Below, piece by piece: positions 1 to 10,862 of a DNA stretch of 64,000 nt (the stretch's first letter is position 1; each line of letters opens with the position of its first letter). The stretch lies in assembly GCA_031002005.1 (NCBI GenBank), contig CM061921.1:127812597-127876596 (forward strand), read 5' to 3'. The notes beneath the pieces were generated by a model. The model did not search any database and had not been told where the DNA came from. It saw nothing but the letters and a program-made list of their open reading frames with translations. Origin of the DNA: Vandiemenella viatica (Eukaryota > Arthropoda > Insecta > Orthoptera > Morabidae). A program made the position numbers and the translations under genes.

Positions 1-1069
1 CACTAAATTGGTGATATTCGTGATTATTTTTACTGCAGAACTCTGAACTTTCCCTCTGAGCGTCTGCGAGTTTCTTGCTGCGCGGGCTCATTTTTTTAGT
101 CTTGGGTAAAGTGCTGGGTATGAGAGGTCTACTTTATCATGAATTTAGTGTACCACCTACCAGTTATGCTGTCCCATGCGGTATTCGTGTCTAGAACGAA
201 GCATAATCGAAAGGCGAGGGGTCTCTCGAATTCTGTCCCCGACTGTACATGAAGAATTGTATTAAAATGAGAAAACAACCAAAGACATATACAAAACTAA
301 AATTTTAAGGAATATAGATGTGGAAGGAAAAGAATATATAAATACTTAACGTATCATGTGTAACTGTAATGATAGGCAAGGACGAAAACATTCACAGATC
401 ATATAAATACATTATGCGAGATTGAGCATTAACGTTTTTTTACAAACTTCAAAAGTAAGTTATTTTTTTTAAAAATAAACTAGTACAATAATACTAACTG
501 TAGAATGTTTCACAAATTAATAGGCAAATGAAAAATATTTATGTTAAAAATGTTGGCCTATGAAGAGCTCGTGTCTTCAGATGAGGAGCTCTTACAGTGT
601 TTCACCTGGGCCTTATGGTTCGTGAACGCCATGGTCAGTAGGGCAGTGTGATAATAATAACCACACTGACAGAATAGTAGTGATCATTATCACGTAGCAA
701 ATTTCTTTTGTTTCGCGTTTGGCAATATTTTTTGATATTTCAGTTTTTTCAATTATGGTTTGTTAATGACATGGTGTATTTTCTGAGTTCCATTAAATGG
801 GTTTTTTAAACTTAATATTTTAATTGATTAACTACAACCAATGTTATCTGAAACTGATCCAGAAATAGGGCGATGAGTGATGTGTAATAAATCCAGATAC
901 ATGTTGCGAGATAGTAAAGAAAGAATGGAAAAGTTGATAGATCAAATGTCAAACTGAATAAAAAATGTGGACTAGTTATTTCAACGATGATATTTTAAAA
1001 TACTCTATCATAAAAAGTGAAATAAATGTGGTATGATGCGTAATTTTGTAAATGTAGATATGGTTGACG
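1..1069. other. AT-rich stretch, no gene seen
   Basis: I see no open frame with family resemblance, no tRNA-like B box and no terminal repeat here. The stretch is AT-rich with short A and T runs. It may be intronic DNA of the adenylyl cyclase gene, whose downstream exons are not found in positions 1-5240. Confidence 0.4.
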
Positions 1070-1241
1070 ATACGGATTGCTGAAATCATCCTTATTTTTA
1101 TCCTTTCTATCTTGCGCTAACCGTTTCATTCCAAGATACCCTTTACAATCGATGTCCTCAGTTACCTGCTTTCTCCCCTGCAGTTCTTATCTTCGACTGT
1201 TCCCTCCATTAACAAGAACCATACCCTGCTTGTCTCAAAAT
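1070..1241 (-). mobile_element. 3' fragment of a non-LTR retrotransposon (same family as 41516-41856)
   Basis: Read on the minus strand, this short piece matches the + strand sequence at about 41640-41830. Both have an ILR..G stretch, a LVNGGN-like or VEGT-like stretch, and then a segment ending in MKRLAQD or its degraded form. That pattern is the C-terminal tail of a LINE reverse-transcriptase protein. The copy is 5'-truncated and full of stops. It abuts the ATT-rich 3' end of the neighbouring LINE at 1242, so the two are probably independent insertions side by side. Confidence 0.5.
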
Positions 1242-4060
1242 ATAATAATAATAATTGATGAAACTGTGATGGATCGCCCGCTCCGGTGGCAATCTCCCTA
1301 CACACCCGTCTGTCTTATTTCCACTTCCAACCTACTTTCGCCCTCTACTAATTTTTACTTCAAATTCTTTCAGTGTTTACGGTAAATTATTCATCATTTC
1401 ACTCTGCAGTTTATTCCAGTCCCTAGCACCCTTTCAAACGAAATAAAATTTTCCAACATACATATGCCTGAAATCAGGTGCCAGCTTGTAGTCATGGTCA
1501 ACCATACCCTTCCAAGCACCTCTCTTAAAATTTTCCCATCGATATCTTTTAATGCTTTATCTACAGTGTAGGAATTGTACACTCCCATGACTCTCTTCAC
1601 CTTCCTTCTATCCTCCAATGAATCCCACTCCAGCTCCTTTATCTTATTAGTTACCAATTGTGTTTTGCGGTAATTTCCAAAGACAAATCTGGCAACCCTC
1701 CTCTGCACCCCCTCCAACTCCTGTATTTGATGCACTGGGTCCCATACTACACCACCATATTCCAGCAGTGGTCTGACCAACGTTTTGTACTCGAATTCCC
1801 TCACTTCTCTAGTGCATTCCCAGATCACTCTTTCCAACAAGTTAAGGATTTTGAACCCTTTCCCCATTACCTGTCCTATGTGTCCTGTCCATTAAGTCTG
1901 CTATCAAATGTTATGCCAAGTTATTCACATTTCGAGTCTTCAAAAAGTAGCTCCTTCCCCACTTTATAATCATAATCAACCTTAAGCTTTTTATCTGTGT
2001 ACCTAATGAGCTAGCTCTTCTTTGCGTTTAGCTTCATTCCATGTTGACTCACCCAGCTAGTTATCGTATCTAGATCACCCTACAGCTGTTTACAGTCTTC
2101 TATGTTTTTGATCCTTTTATATAATATTATATCATCTGCAAACAATCTAACCTTCTGATAATAAACCATTAACACAATCATTCATTAGAATAACGAATAA
2201 CAATGGTCCCAAGAAGTAGGAGTGAACATCGGAGTCCCACAAGTTAGTGAGACTCCAATGTTCACTCCTACTTCTTTTGATACTGCATTTCCTATCTTAA
2301 CTTTTTGCTTTCAACCTTTTAGAAATTTCCCTATCCAGCAAATCAACCTTTTATCAGCTCCAATAGTTTTTACTAAATTTAGTACCATTTTATGGCTCAC
2401 TCTGTCAAAGGCCTTTGAAAGATTTAGTGTTACACTTTCAACTTGACTTCCCCTATCCATTTTATCAGAAATGGCGTGCATATAGCCTAATAACTGAGAT
2501 TCGTAAGAATATCCTTGTCTAAAGCCGTGTTGCTGACTTGAAAACCACTTACGTTTCTCACAGCCACTTATAATAATGTTGCATATAAATTTCTCTGTTA
2601 ATTTAACTACCACTGATGTCAAACTGTTAGGCATACAGTCCTCGACCCTGTTTGTTACCCCTCCTTTATGAACCAGTACTAATATAGCACTTTTCCACTC
2701 GTGTGGTAAACAACAAGTATCCAGACTCAATTTAAACAATGCTTCTAGGTAAGTTACAATGTTCCATCCTACTATCTTTAAGGCATCTCTAGTAGTATTA
2801 TCAACACCGGCCTCTCTACGATTTTTTAAATTCCATAGTTCCTCATACTTAGCCAGTTTCTTTGACGTTATTAATTCATGGATAGTTGCTTCAAGACTTC
2901 CCTACTGTCTTGCTGTTTCTTAACCCTGTTATGTTCTCGTCTCACCAATCTCTTTAACCTCACACATCCCTGTTATAGTATGAAAGTTCTGTACTTCTCT
3001 TAATTCTCTGTTTTGGAATAAACATTTCTTCGCCCTTTTTTTTATTATTTCCTTGAACGCTTCCCACTTTGTCTCCACTTAATTGTGCCATTCTTCAATT
3101 TAATAAAATTATCCCTGAAATATCTTTTCATTTGCAATATTTATGCCTTTTTATAATCGTATTTATTTCCCCCTTCAATTCTGGCCACTGGTTTACTGAA
3201 TCCCCTTATTACCATCAGAAATGCATTGTGATCACTTATTCCCTCAGTTACTTGACACCCGATTAGGTAATCATCCGGCTTTATTAGGAAGATATCCAAC
3301 ATGTTTGGTTCCCTTGTTTTTCCCTCAACCACCTGTGAAAAGCTTCCTTCCCTTATTAAGGTATTTGTAAATCTCTGTTCCTTTGAGTTAATAATCTTAT
3401 TTCGTACCCAGTTGACACATGTTAATTTCAAATCCCGACCAATAATGACAATTCTATACTCACTTCTGAACTCAGAAAATGAATTTAGTTTCTCCCCAAG
3501 TGCCTCATCTTTATTATTAATTTTTCCAATACGGTATATAGTCAACACCCCGACTTTTTCATTTTTATTTCCCCAGATGTCTACCCCAAGTTACTCATGG
3601 TCATGATCTCTAAACACCAGTGAACTGTAGTAGTCTTTGGTAACCAGTAATAATACCGCTCCCCCAGTTGCTCCTCTATCTCTGTGGTACACTCTGTGAC
3701 CATCGGAGAAAATCTCACTATCTAATACTCCTTCTTTTAACTAGGATTCTACCCCTATAACTACTTGAGGTTCGTGTATATCTATTAGGTTTGCAAACTC
3801 CATTACTCTGTTCATTATACTTCTACAGTTTAGCAGTACCACTCTTATCAGTGGCTTTGTGATATTTTCAGCACTAACATTCGCTTTCCCAGATATACCC
3901 CCTCTGTTATTGTTTCAGAAGCTTCTTCTGTTTCTTTAGTATTAGTGATTTATTTAACTATGGATCTACACACAATATCCCTATGATTGCCTATTTTAAT
4001 CCTCTCACCAGCAGCCGTTAATCTGAAAAAGGGACAGTCCCGGCCCCGTCACCACTGGAA
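1242..4060 (-). pseudogene. Decayed LINE (Jockey/CR1-like): endonuclease plus reverse transcriptase
   Basis: The minus strand carries the ordered remains of one non-LTR retrotransposon polyprotein. The apurinic-type endonuclease begins near 3840 (LLNCRSIMNR) and continues through 3548-3141 with VIIGRDLK and EGISDHNAF. Reverse-transcriptase motifs lie at 2739-2311 (WKSAILVLVHKGG, SQQHGFRQG, LNLSKAFD). The C-terminal block at 1867-1394 has LLEYGGVVWDP and QRRVARFVFGNYR. The 3' end runs into an ATT-rich tail near 1242. Several stops and frameshifts make it inactive. The order and motifs fit the Jockey/CR1/L2 group of LINEs, but I cannot place the clade exactly. Its C-terminal tail is shared with truncated copies near 61.8 and 63.5 kb. 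Confidence 0.8.
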
Positions 4061-4106
4061 GTGGGCTCCCTCACAGCCCTTGCCAACAACTCCTACCATC
4101 CTGTCT

Positions 4107-4255
4107 CTTCTACATCTACATCTACATCTACATATATACTCTGCAATTCACAAAATCATGCCGTCATTCGCCTGGAGGGATTTAGCCTGGGCGGGGATTT
4201 GAACCCGAGCGTCCCGCTTAGTTAGGCATTAGATGCCGCTTACGAAACGTCAAGA
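4107..4255 (-). mobile_element. tRNA-headed SINE with (TAGATG)n tail
   Basis: On the minus strand a tRNA-like head with the B box GGGTTCAAATCC is followed by a short body. The body ends in GAATTGCAGAGTATATATG and then a TAGATG repeat (CATCTA on the + strand, about 4112-4133). The end of the body recurs at 23803-23836, so it is a dispersed repeat. It is a different SINE family from the one at 6141. No target duplication was identified. Confidence 0.55.
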
Positions 4256-4472
4256 TTATGTAGCATTATCAGCGTTGTTAGATTAAAAGTTAGTAGAAAC
4301 AAATGGTCCACGAATCAACGAAAGAAATCACACAGATATTTATTCAAAATGTTAACTCGATTTCAGCAATGCACATCCTCTCAATACACGATGTATGGAT
4401 GATAAGATTTCAGTTCCGTAACAAATAACTAATCTCTACTAACAATTTTGTTTTTTCGTCCAGGAGTAATAA

Positions 4473-4685
4473 TTTTTTTTTTTTTCCTTACGGCATTACG
4501 CGTCAACATCGAGGTCATCAGAGGTGGAATAGGACTAGTGTAAGTTTTGGGATTCACACATGTCCATGTTAAGAAACCATTCTGGTTTTCGCATGGCGCG
4601 ATTTCGGGAAACCTAGGAAAAGCGAGATCTGGATAGCGGGACGTGGATTCAAACTCTATCGCATTGTTGGATCGAATTCTCAGAT
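4473..4685 (-). mobile_element. Divergent tRNA-derived SINE, minus strand
   Basis: Reading the minus strand from 4685, a degraded B box (TTTGAATCC) is followed by CCAGATCTCGC and a GTTTCCCGAAATCGC segment. A GATGACCTCGATGTTGACG block and a run of 13 A residues (T on the + strand, 4473-4485) close the element. The same blocks occur in the same order in the better SINE copies at 6141 and 36668. The 113-residue open frame across it is not a gene. Confidence 0.6.
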
Positions 4686-5029
4686 TAATGAACGAATTAT
4701 CGAATTGTAAATGGATTTTGTTTATAATTACCTCGGCAAAAAAGGATAACAGGACATTAACATATATCACTGACTATACGATACCTGCCTTGCGTGTTAC
4801 ATAAAACTTTCCTGATTACTTATTCTTTTCGGTTGCAATCACTGTTAAAGCAAACGGAGAGAAGAAATTTCTTTATTGGCGTTGAAAGGAATATTCCAAA
4901 TTCTTAACATCTAACAAAAATTAGTAGGTTATATTAAAGAGTAAAAAAGAACATTGTTACAATTTTACAGTTGTAGAGAATATTCCAGATTTTCATTTTA
5001 ACTATATTTCCACGTTGAGTTTATGATTG
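4686..5029. other. No gene seen
   Basis: AT-rich sequence without recognisable coding or repeat structure. It is probably intron of the adenylyl cyclase gene. Confidence 0.35.
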
Positions 5030-5219
5030 CAGTGGCGTAGCTAGGTTAACAACGGCCCAGGTGTAAAAAAATATTTTGAACCCTCAGGCCAGATAAGCGA
5101 CCTTTTGTTTTTATTATCTCTACTGAGCTTTAGGGGTCCCCCTGAGCTACGCTTGGGCCCCCTGAGCTTGGGGCTCCCGGTGCACGGCACACCATAGCCC
5201 TCCGATAGCTACGCCCCTG
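5030..5219. mobile_element. hAT-type MITE with 8-bp target duplication
   Basis: The ends are inverted: CAGTGGCGTAGCTA at 5030 and TAGCTACGCCCCTG ending at 5219. The 8 bases TATGATTG occur immediately on both sides (5022-5029 and 5220-5227). An 8-bp duplication with CAG...CTG ends is the hAT signature. At 190 bp it cannot encode a transposase, so it is non-autonomous. It is unusually GC-rich for this window. It sits about 20 bases into the intron that follows the cyclase exon at 5241-5333. Confidence 0.85.
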
Positions 5220-5240
5220 TATGATTGTGAAGTAAATTAC

Positions 5241-5333
5241 CTGGCAAAGAGCTCATTGAGAAGGCGTACCAACTCCTCGGCAGTGCATTGGTCTGAAAGA
5301 CTGGTGAAGCCGCATATGTCGGCGAACAGGATG
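5241..5333 (-). CDS. Adenylyl cyclase (type 5/6-like), exon at start of catalytic domain C1
   Basis: On the minus strand the 93-bp exon lies between an acceptor (tttcag) at 5334 and a donor (gtaatt) at 5240. The previous exon leaves AG, which joins the first C here to give Ser. Thirty codons follow, beginning [13 protein letters not shown] and ending LLNELFA, with AG left for the next exon. ILFADI is the conserved opening of the class III cyclase C1 domain. Its Asp is one of the two metal-binding residues for ATP cyclisation to cAMP, and FT.LS..C...ELV..LNELFAR is the usual continuation. Type 5/6 is judged mainly from the upstream exon at 14347. The next exon (with the ILGDCYYC block) was not found down to position 1, so that intron is longer than 5.2 kb or the exon is missing. 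Confidence 0.93.
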
Positions 5334-6140
5334 CTGAAACAATAATTAACTTCCATGTGACAATATATCTACTATTATTCTTTATAACAATTCTTTGTGA
5401 GTTACTTACGACCATTACAATCTTACAAAATAGCTGCTCCTTGGTTACTAGCGTGCTGAGAATTTAAAACACGTATCCTTAGCTACGACATACAAAATTA
5501 TCGATCCCTTAATAAAACAACATTTCTGAGATGTGACTTATCTGAGATGCAAGTACTTGAAATACAGACACAAGATACAAAATACGTATTGTCATCTTGT
5601 ATCTGAAATCCTTTTCTTAATCTTTATTTTGTATTTAGTATTTAGATACGTTTTTTCGTTATCTTTGTATTTTGAAAATACTAAACACTATTTACGCACT
5701 TTTTTTTCTTTACGATATCAAAAAGACAAAAACAACAGTAGAACGTAATCGGAAAATTTATTAATCTATATCAAAGGACAAGGTTGTATGGTCTAGTTAC
5801 CTTTGTCTGCCTTTATTGTAGAGAACTATGAGAACCATAAACAAACATCCATCCACCTGCCTATAAGCTCTTGTATTTACTCCTTGCCAATTTTTATCTT
5901 GTAAAATTATGTTTGGTGTTACGAAGTCGAATTATTATTACTGAATCATAATAAAGGACGACGGTATTGAAATGTAAGTAAATAAATAAATAAAGGAGTC
6001 ATGTTAATTTTTATTTTATTTAAGTAGGTTTATATCAACATTAGATTTCACTTGGCAGGGACTGCTTGGTAATTGCTAGCTTGTGTGAAGGATGCTCACG
6101 AAACCCCTATTAACTACACCAATAGCTTAATTTTGTTTGT

Positions 6141-6378
6141 ACCGAGCGTGGTGGTGTAACGGATAGCGTTCTGGTCTCGCATTCGGGAGGACGGTGGTTC
6201 GAATCCCCGTCCGGGCATCCATATTTGGGTTTTCCATGGTTTCCCAAATCACTCCAGGCAAATGCCGGGATGCTTCCTTAAAAAGGCCATGGCCGAATTC
6301 CTTCCCATTCCTTGCCCCCATCCTTTCCCGTCTCTAAAGACCTCGCTGTTGAGAGACGTAAAGCAGTTAAAAAAAAAA
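6141..6378 (+). mobile_element. tRNA-derived SINE with 9-bp target duplication
   Basis: The head ACCGAGCGTGGTGGTGTAAC, with B box GGTTCGAATCC near 6196, resembles a tRNA gene with a split pol III promoter. The body contains ATCACTCCAGGCAAATGCCG, AAGGCCATGGCCGAATTCC and GACCTCGCTGTTG, and ends in an A run. TAATTTTGT flanks it at 6128-6136 and 6379-6387. This is the clearest copy of the main SINE family in the window, with relatives at 9508, 36668, 52994, 58114 and 60576. Confidence 0.88.
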
Positions 6379-6715
6379 TAATTTTGTAGACTAAATTTCT
6401 TTAAAAATTTTAAATTGTCAACTAAATTTTTAGGATTATTGTTAGCGACAAGAATCATTTATATTAAAACAAAAATAAGTTTCAAATTTGCGTCATTGCT
6501 GTAAGATATTTTGTTTATCGCAAGTTTTATTGATTTACAGATAGCTGAAAACTTGGTAATTAGTTTTTTTAAGAATATTATAGTATTCATTGCGATATAA
6601 GTTATCTAACAAATTTAATTTCCTACTAGAAGTGAAACGTAGAACCGTACTATTTTATCAAATATTTATTTGTTTAGTGTAATAGGTACACATCAAAATA
6701 CTTACAACATATTAC

Positions 6716-6964
6716 AGGTGCGCAGACTTCCGCGGTCGTTGTCGATGTAATCTTGGTTGTCCGGGTTGAATCGCGTCAATTTGTCGAAACCTAACGTTTC
6801 GGCCATCATTTGACGTCACTCCAAACGGTTAGCGCGTTCTTCGGGAGCTATATATAGGCGGCAGCAGTTCCAGCAGTGACAGTACTCTGAAGAAAGCCAC
6901 AAAATGATGGCCGAAACGTTAGGTTTCGACAAATTGATGCGGTTCAACCCGGACAACCAAGATT
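6716..6964. mobile_element. Foldback element with hammerhead-like core, 9-bp target duplication
   Basis: Two inverted arms share GGCCGAAACGTTAGGTTTCG, AAATTGA.GCGGTTCAACCC and GGACAACCAAGATTACAT. The left arm continues outward to GACCGCGGAAGTCTGCGCAC. A TATATATA box-like stretch lies between the arms near 6849. ACATATTAC occurs at 6707-6715 and 6965-6973, consistent with a 9-bp duplication, though part of that word may belong to the element. A second copy in the opposite orientation is at 43426-43625. It has no coding capacity. Confidence 0.7.
6887..6917 (+). ncRNA. Hammerhead-ribozyme-like core in the foldback element
   Basis: CTGAAGA at 6887 fits the hammerhead core CUGANGA. A possible stem II GCCA...TGGC with an 8-base loop follows, then CGAAAC at 6912-6917, which supplies the GAAA half of the core. 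The bases flanking stem II (A and C) do not pair well, so the copy may be weakened. Hammerhead motifs are known in Penelope-like retroelements and in non-autonomous retrozymes. Stems I and III were not folded, so this is a motif match only. Confidence 0.45.
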
Positions 6965-7321
6965 ACATATTACTAAACAGTTAGGAAAATTTAAAACATT
7001 CTGTATGTACAACAAATTGTCACTGACATTAACAGAATACAACAAACCTGAACAAAATGCATACAGCATATCAACATTTCTGTGATATGTATTGCTGTGC
7101 GAATAAAATGTTTACACTATAATTGTATAGCAAAACAAAAATGTTTCCGTAACAGAAAAAAATATCCGAAAACCTACTTATTGTATAAAAAACAGTTTAT
7201 TGAAATTTCTGTGATATCTGCTGCTGCAATCTAAGAATTGGCTATGAACTGTCCCAAATCCGCGACCTCTTTAAGCATCAAAATCCTAAAAATTATTTCT
7301 TAATTTATTATTTTTACCTTA

Positions 7322-8060
7322 TTTGGGACCTTAATCTTTAAAATGATGTGTCATTTATAGAATTCGGTAAGGTATCAAAGGAAATAAATGACTAGTAATA
7401 AAAAAACACGTTGTAGAAATAATATTGATACTTATGCCCTTTATGGGTTGAATTCCAAAAAACATATTTTATAAAATATAGTGTGACCAAAGCGGACACC
7501 TTGATCTTTAAAATGATACCTCATTTATCGATTTCGGTTAGGCGTCAAACTCGGCAATTTCTTTTTATTTAGAAATGATGCTATTTTAGCCCCTTAAGGA
7601 ATTAATTTGGGGAAAGTTCTTTCTTAAAATATGATGTGACCAAAGCGGATACTTTAATATTAAAAATGATACCTCATTTATCGATTTTGGTTAGGTATCA
7701 AACGAGATAAATGGCTCGTGACAGAGAAATGCATTGCAGAAACGTTGATACTTTTGCCCTTTAAGGGTCGAATTGCTAAAAATTCATGTCTTAAAATATG
7801 ATGTCAACAAGCGGAGATCTTAATCTATAAAAAGATACATCATTAAATGATTTCAGGTAGGTATCCAGGGAGATAAATGACTTGTAACATAAAAATCAGC
7901 ATTTTAGAAATTTTGAAATTTTTGTCGTTTAAGGGTCGAATTACGAAAAATTCCTTTCTTAATATATGATGTGACCAAAGTGGAGACAACAAGCTTTAAA
8001 ATAACACCTCATTCAATAATTTCGGTTAAGTATGGAGGGAGATAATGGCTTGTGACAAAA
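7322..8060 (+). repeat. Tandem repeat, about five ~168-bp units
   Basis: A word like ACCTTAATCTTTAAAATGAT recurs near 7329, 7497, 7648, 7818 and 7984, a spacing of about 150-170 bp. Each unit continues with CTCATTTATCGATTTCGGTTAGG, TATCAAA.GAGATAAATG and a GCCCTTTAAGGGTCGAATT block, then TGATGTGACCAAAGCGGA. Units differ by many substitutions and small indels, so the array is old. The unit length is typical of satellite monomers, but here it sits as a short array inside an intron. Confidence 0.8.
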
Positions 8061-9507
8061 AAAACACCTTACACAAAAATATATATGATATACGGTGTCA
8101 TATTAAATGTATAGTTTTTAACTCAGATTGTTGAGGTTACTGTATTACCACCTATAGTAGGAGCTGTCCCGTTTAGAATATAACAGTTTGTAATTGGTTC
8201 TGAAACATTAGAATAATTACTTTCCAAAGTGCCAGTAGTAAAAATAATAATAATTCGTAAAAAAAAAACTGTTGGTGTTACTCTCGGTAGAATTATACAA
8301 TAAAAATGAGCGATCAGATGTTTGATGAACTTGTTTTAACTTACATAAGTCTCATTTAAAATTTTAAGGAACATCTTGTACATTGTAGACAAAGAAACAT
8401 GTTTCAAAATAAATAATAAAAAGATTTGTTATGTAAAAAAGTATTTTATCTTGAAAAAGTATTTTGAAAATTCGTTTTTTGTATCTTATTTTGAAAATAC
8501 GTATTTTGTATCTTGTATTTCAAATACCATCTTGTACCTGATATCTCAAATCCATTACTTAAGAGTATCTTGTATCTTTTATTCCAGATACTTTTATGAG
8601 GTAACTTTCACATCTCCGATTAGGGCGTACGACGGTACGAAATATTGAGAGTTAAAATTACTGGGGCTGGCATTCGAATGGTTCTGATATTCTCATTAAT
8701 TGATATTTTATGACTACAGTCGTTTTAAGACTTATCAGGCCTTTAATGATTACAGCAAACAAATATACGTAAATGTATAACTCAATACTGTATTGTACCA
8801 GTAAATGGTATACGACAATATACATTTTATTTCGATTTTAACATAAACAATATTAAGATATAGTATAAGCAAATACTGAAAATATATCTCTGGGTGCAGG
8901 TGACCTGCTTAGAGTATAAAAATGGACGGCATCTTAAGTGTGTGTGAAAAAAGAAGCGAGAAGCCGAGACCTCGATAAACGGACAAAATTTGAAAAAAAA
9001 AAATATTTAAATGGATAGTTGGGAGAGGTACTCAACTAATAGCAAACAATAAATATTTTCTGAGCGTACTAATGATGTGCATGTGCACCGGAGAGCGTCT
9101 ATTTTTACTGCTACCGTTCTGGCCAAGATCCCCAGGTTGAGACGAAAAATAGAAAACAGAGTTTTCTTCACGGTGAGAAACAAGACTATCTACCTTATAG
9201 CGGTTTAAAAGGAACAAGTATGATCGAGAGATCTTTTGCTAAACAGTGTTTCATGTGTTTAAATTGCAGCTACGGCTTGAAGGATCACGAGAGTTAGCTT
9301 CGCGTGCATCTGTTGTGTGGAATCCAGTGAGTTAGCCGACCATGCCAAGAAAGAAAGTTTCAGGTAAACAGCATCAGCCAGGTAAAGCGACACTTTTGAT
9401 GTGTCGGTAACAGGTGGAAGACTTTATCTTCTTCCTACCAACGAGCAAGAAACCTTCTGTATTTTGCGGAGTCATTTCTATCGTTCGATTGTATTCTATT
9501 TTGTATT

Positions 9508-9694
9508 GTATTTTTCTTTTTTTTTAGGAATAGGAAGGAATTCGGGCATGGCCTTTTTGAAGGAAGTATCGCGGCATTTGCCTGGAGTGATTTGGCAAAC
9601 CATGGAAAACCCAAATCTGGAGTCCCGGACGGGGATTCGAACCGGCGTCCTCCGGAATGCGAGGCGAGAACGCTAACCGTTGCACCATCACGCT
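9508..9694 (-). mobile_element. tRNA-derived SINE, minus strand, shortened 3' body
   Basis: Minus-strand reading gives CGTGATGGTGCAACGGTTAG, GAACCGGCGTCC complement with B box GGTTCGAATCC, and CCAAATCACTCCAGGCAAATG. The body stops after GAATTCCTTCC and meets an A run (T run on the + strand near 9508-9526). The GACCTCG block of full copies is missing, so the copy lost part of its 3' body. It lies in the cyclase intron. Confidence 0.8.
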
Positions 9695-10409
9695 AGATTT
9701 TTTCCTTCTTAAAATTTTGTAATCAGTTCATTTTGTGTTACATAAGAGTTTAAATTTTCTAAGTTATTATTGAGTATGATAATAGGCTCAAGAACACTAC
9801 TTATTAAATGTTAAATTCTTGCTATCCTGAGCATGTGGTCACCAAATGAATTTATGTACGTAGATTCGAAAAGAAAATGCAGAACAGAGATCACCGGGCA
9901 GAGAATGCATCAATAGCACCCATGAGGTAATAAACATAATAACAAACAATAAAATTACAATGAACGATGTTTATGTCTGCGTTGTATTTCATTAATTTTC
10001 CTCGGGAAACTAACCGAGTAAAATTGTTATTTGAACACAATATTTCGGCAGCTCTGTTTTCGTCGCCATCTTCATGTGTGTATTGCACAAGTCGCAAGAC
10101 TTGAAGATTACAGCTTGCTTAGAGCGCGTTGTGTGAAGACTAGAGGCGTTGTTACGGTCTCAGACTTGATTAACACCCCGCGAAGCACGAGACATGGAGT
10201 GTTGACGAGCAGCCTCAGTAACCGGTATAAATCCACCACTCAGTTCGAAACCATGATCCCAAGATCAGATGTGAGGCGAATTGTAATAACGCTGTCCCAA
10301 AAGCTTAGTACCAAACTATCATCCGCAATCGCAGATTTAAACACAAGTGTGATGGGGAATAAAGGTGAGGTTGATATTCATGACTTAGGAGATCCAGTTT
10401 CAAGGCAAG

Positions 10410-10790
10410 ATTTTATAGAGCTGTAAAATATTTTAAATCAAAAAAAGCTCGGGGAATTGATGACATCGCTGCAGAATTTCTGAAATCCCTAGGAAATGAA
10501 GGAACCCACAGATTATTCCGACTGATACCAAACAGTTGGAGAGAGGAGAAGAGATATTCTAAATGATTGTTAAAACAAAGTATCATCTTCATACTTCCTA
10601 GGAAAGCAAAATCTTAAAAATCTTAAAATTATCGCACTGTAGTCTAATATCACATCCTCGAACTGTCATGGATACAATACAGAAGAATAGAAACGATAGT
10701 AAAAGTAGCTTGTGAAGATCAGGTTGGATTTAGGAAAAAACCACAAGTAGGTGGATAAGAGCGATTTGAGATCATACGAAGGATATGCTA
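10410..10790 (+). pseudogene. LINE reverse-transcriptase fragment
   Basis: The + strand, with frameshifts, carries KKARGIDDIAAEFLKSLGNEG followed by a RLI stretch and a damaged block ending in a sequence like EDQVGFRKK. This is the order found at the start of LINE reverse transcriptase domains (KA.GID.I..E.LK, then nR.I.L, then DQ.GFR). The open frame ending at 10426 only partly overlaps it. It is a short, inactive scrap in the cyclase intron. Confidence 0.55.
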
Positions 10791-10846
10791 AATAGGTACC
10801 CTATTGTAATGCAAAGTAGCCAACCCAATTCGAAGTACTAGTTAGA

Positions 10847-10862
10847 CCCCCCCCCCCCCCCC
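10847..10862 (+). repeat. C16 homopolymer run
   Basis: Sixteen consecutive C residues, followed by CACCCGG. This is a possible assembly error point. Confidence 0.85.

Larger units (their letters stand above)
5528..8616. mobile_element. Possible non-autonomous hAT-like element with nested repeats
   Basis: GAGATGTGA at 5528-5536 is the inverted complement of TCACATCTC at 8608-8616. Just inside both ends lie long runs of related words (AAGTACTTGAAATAC, TTGTATCTTGTATTT, AAGTATCTGGAAT) in inverted orientation, at 5533-5720 and 8400-8600. That arrangement looks like one element. Between the ends are a SINE, a foldback element and the ~168-bp tandem repeat. I found no 8-bp target duplication, so the two ends could be separate copies. 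Confidence 0.35.

Noticed and set aside
4429..4770. 113-residue minus-strand ORF
   Set aside because: It runs through a decayed SINE and its A tail.
1..5240. Next adenylyl cyclase exon (ILGDCYYC block)
   Set aside because: I looked for it on the minus strand and found no match; it must lie outside the window or be missing.
6141..6220. A true tRNA gene (also heads at 9.6, 36.7 and 58.3 kb)
   Set aside because: The B box and tRNA-like head are followed by a fixed SINE body, A tail and target duplications; no full cloverleaf was established.
7322..8060. CRISPR array
   Set aside because: Units are about 168 bp, diverged along their whole length, with no short identical repeats separated by unique spacers, and the DNA is eukaryotic.
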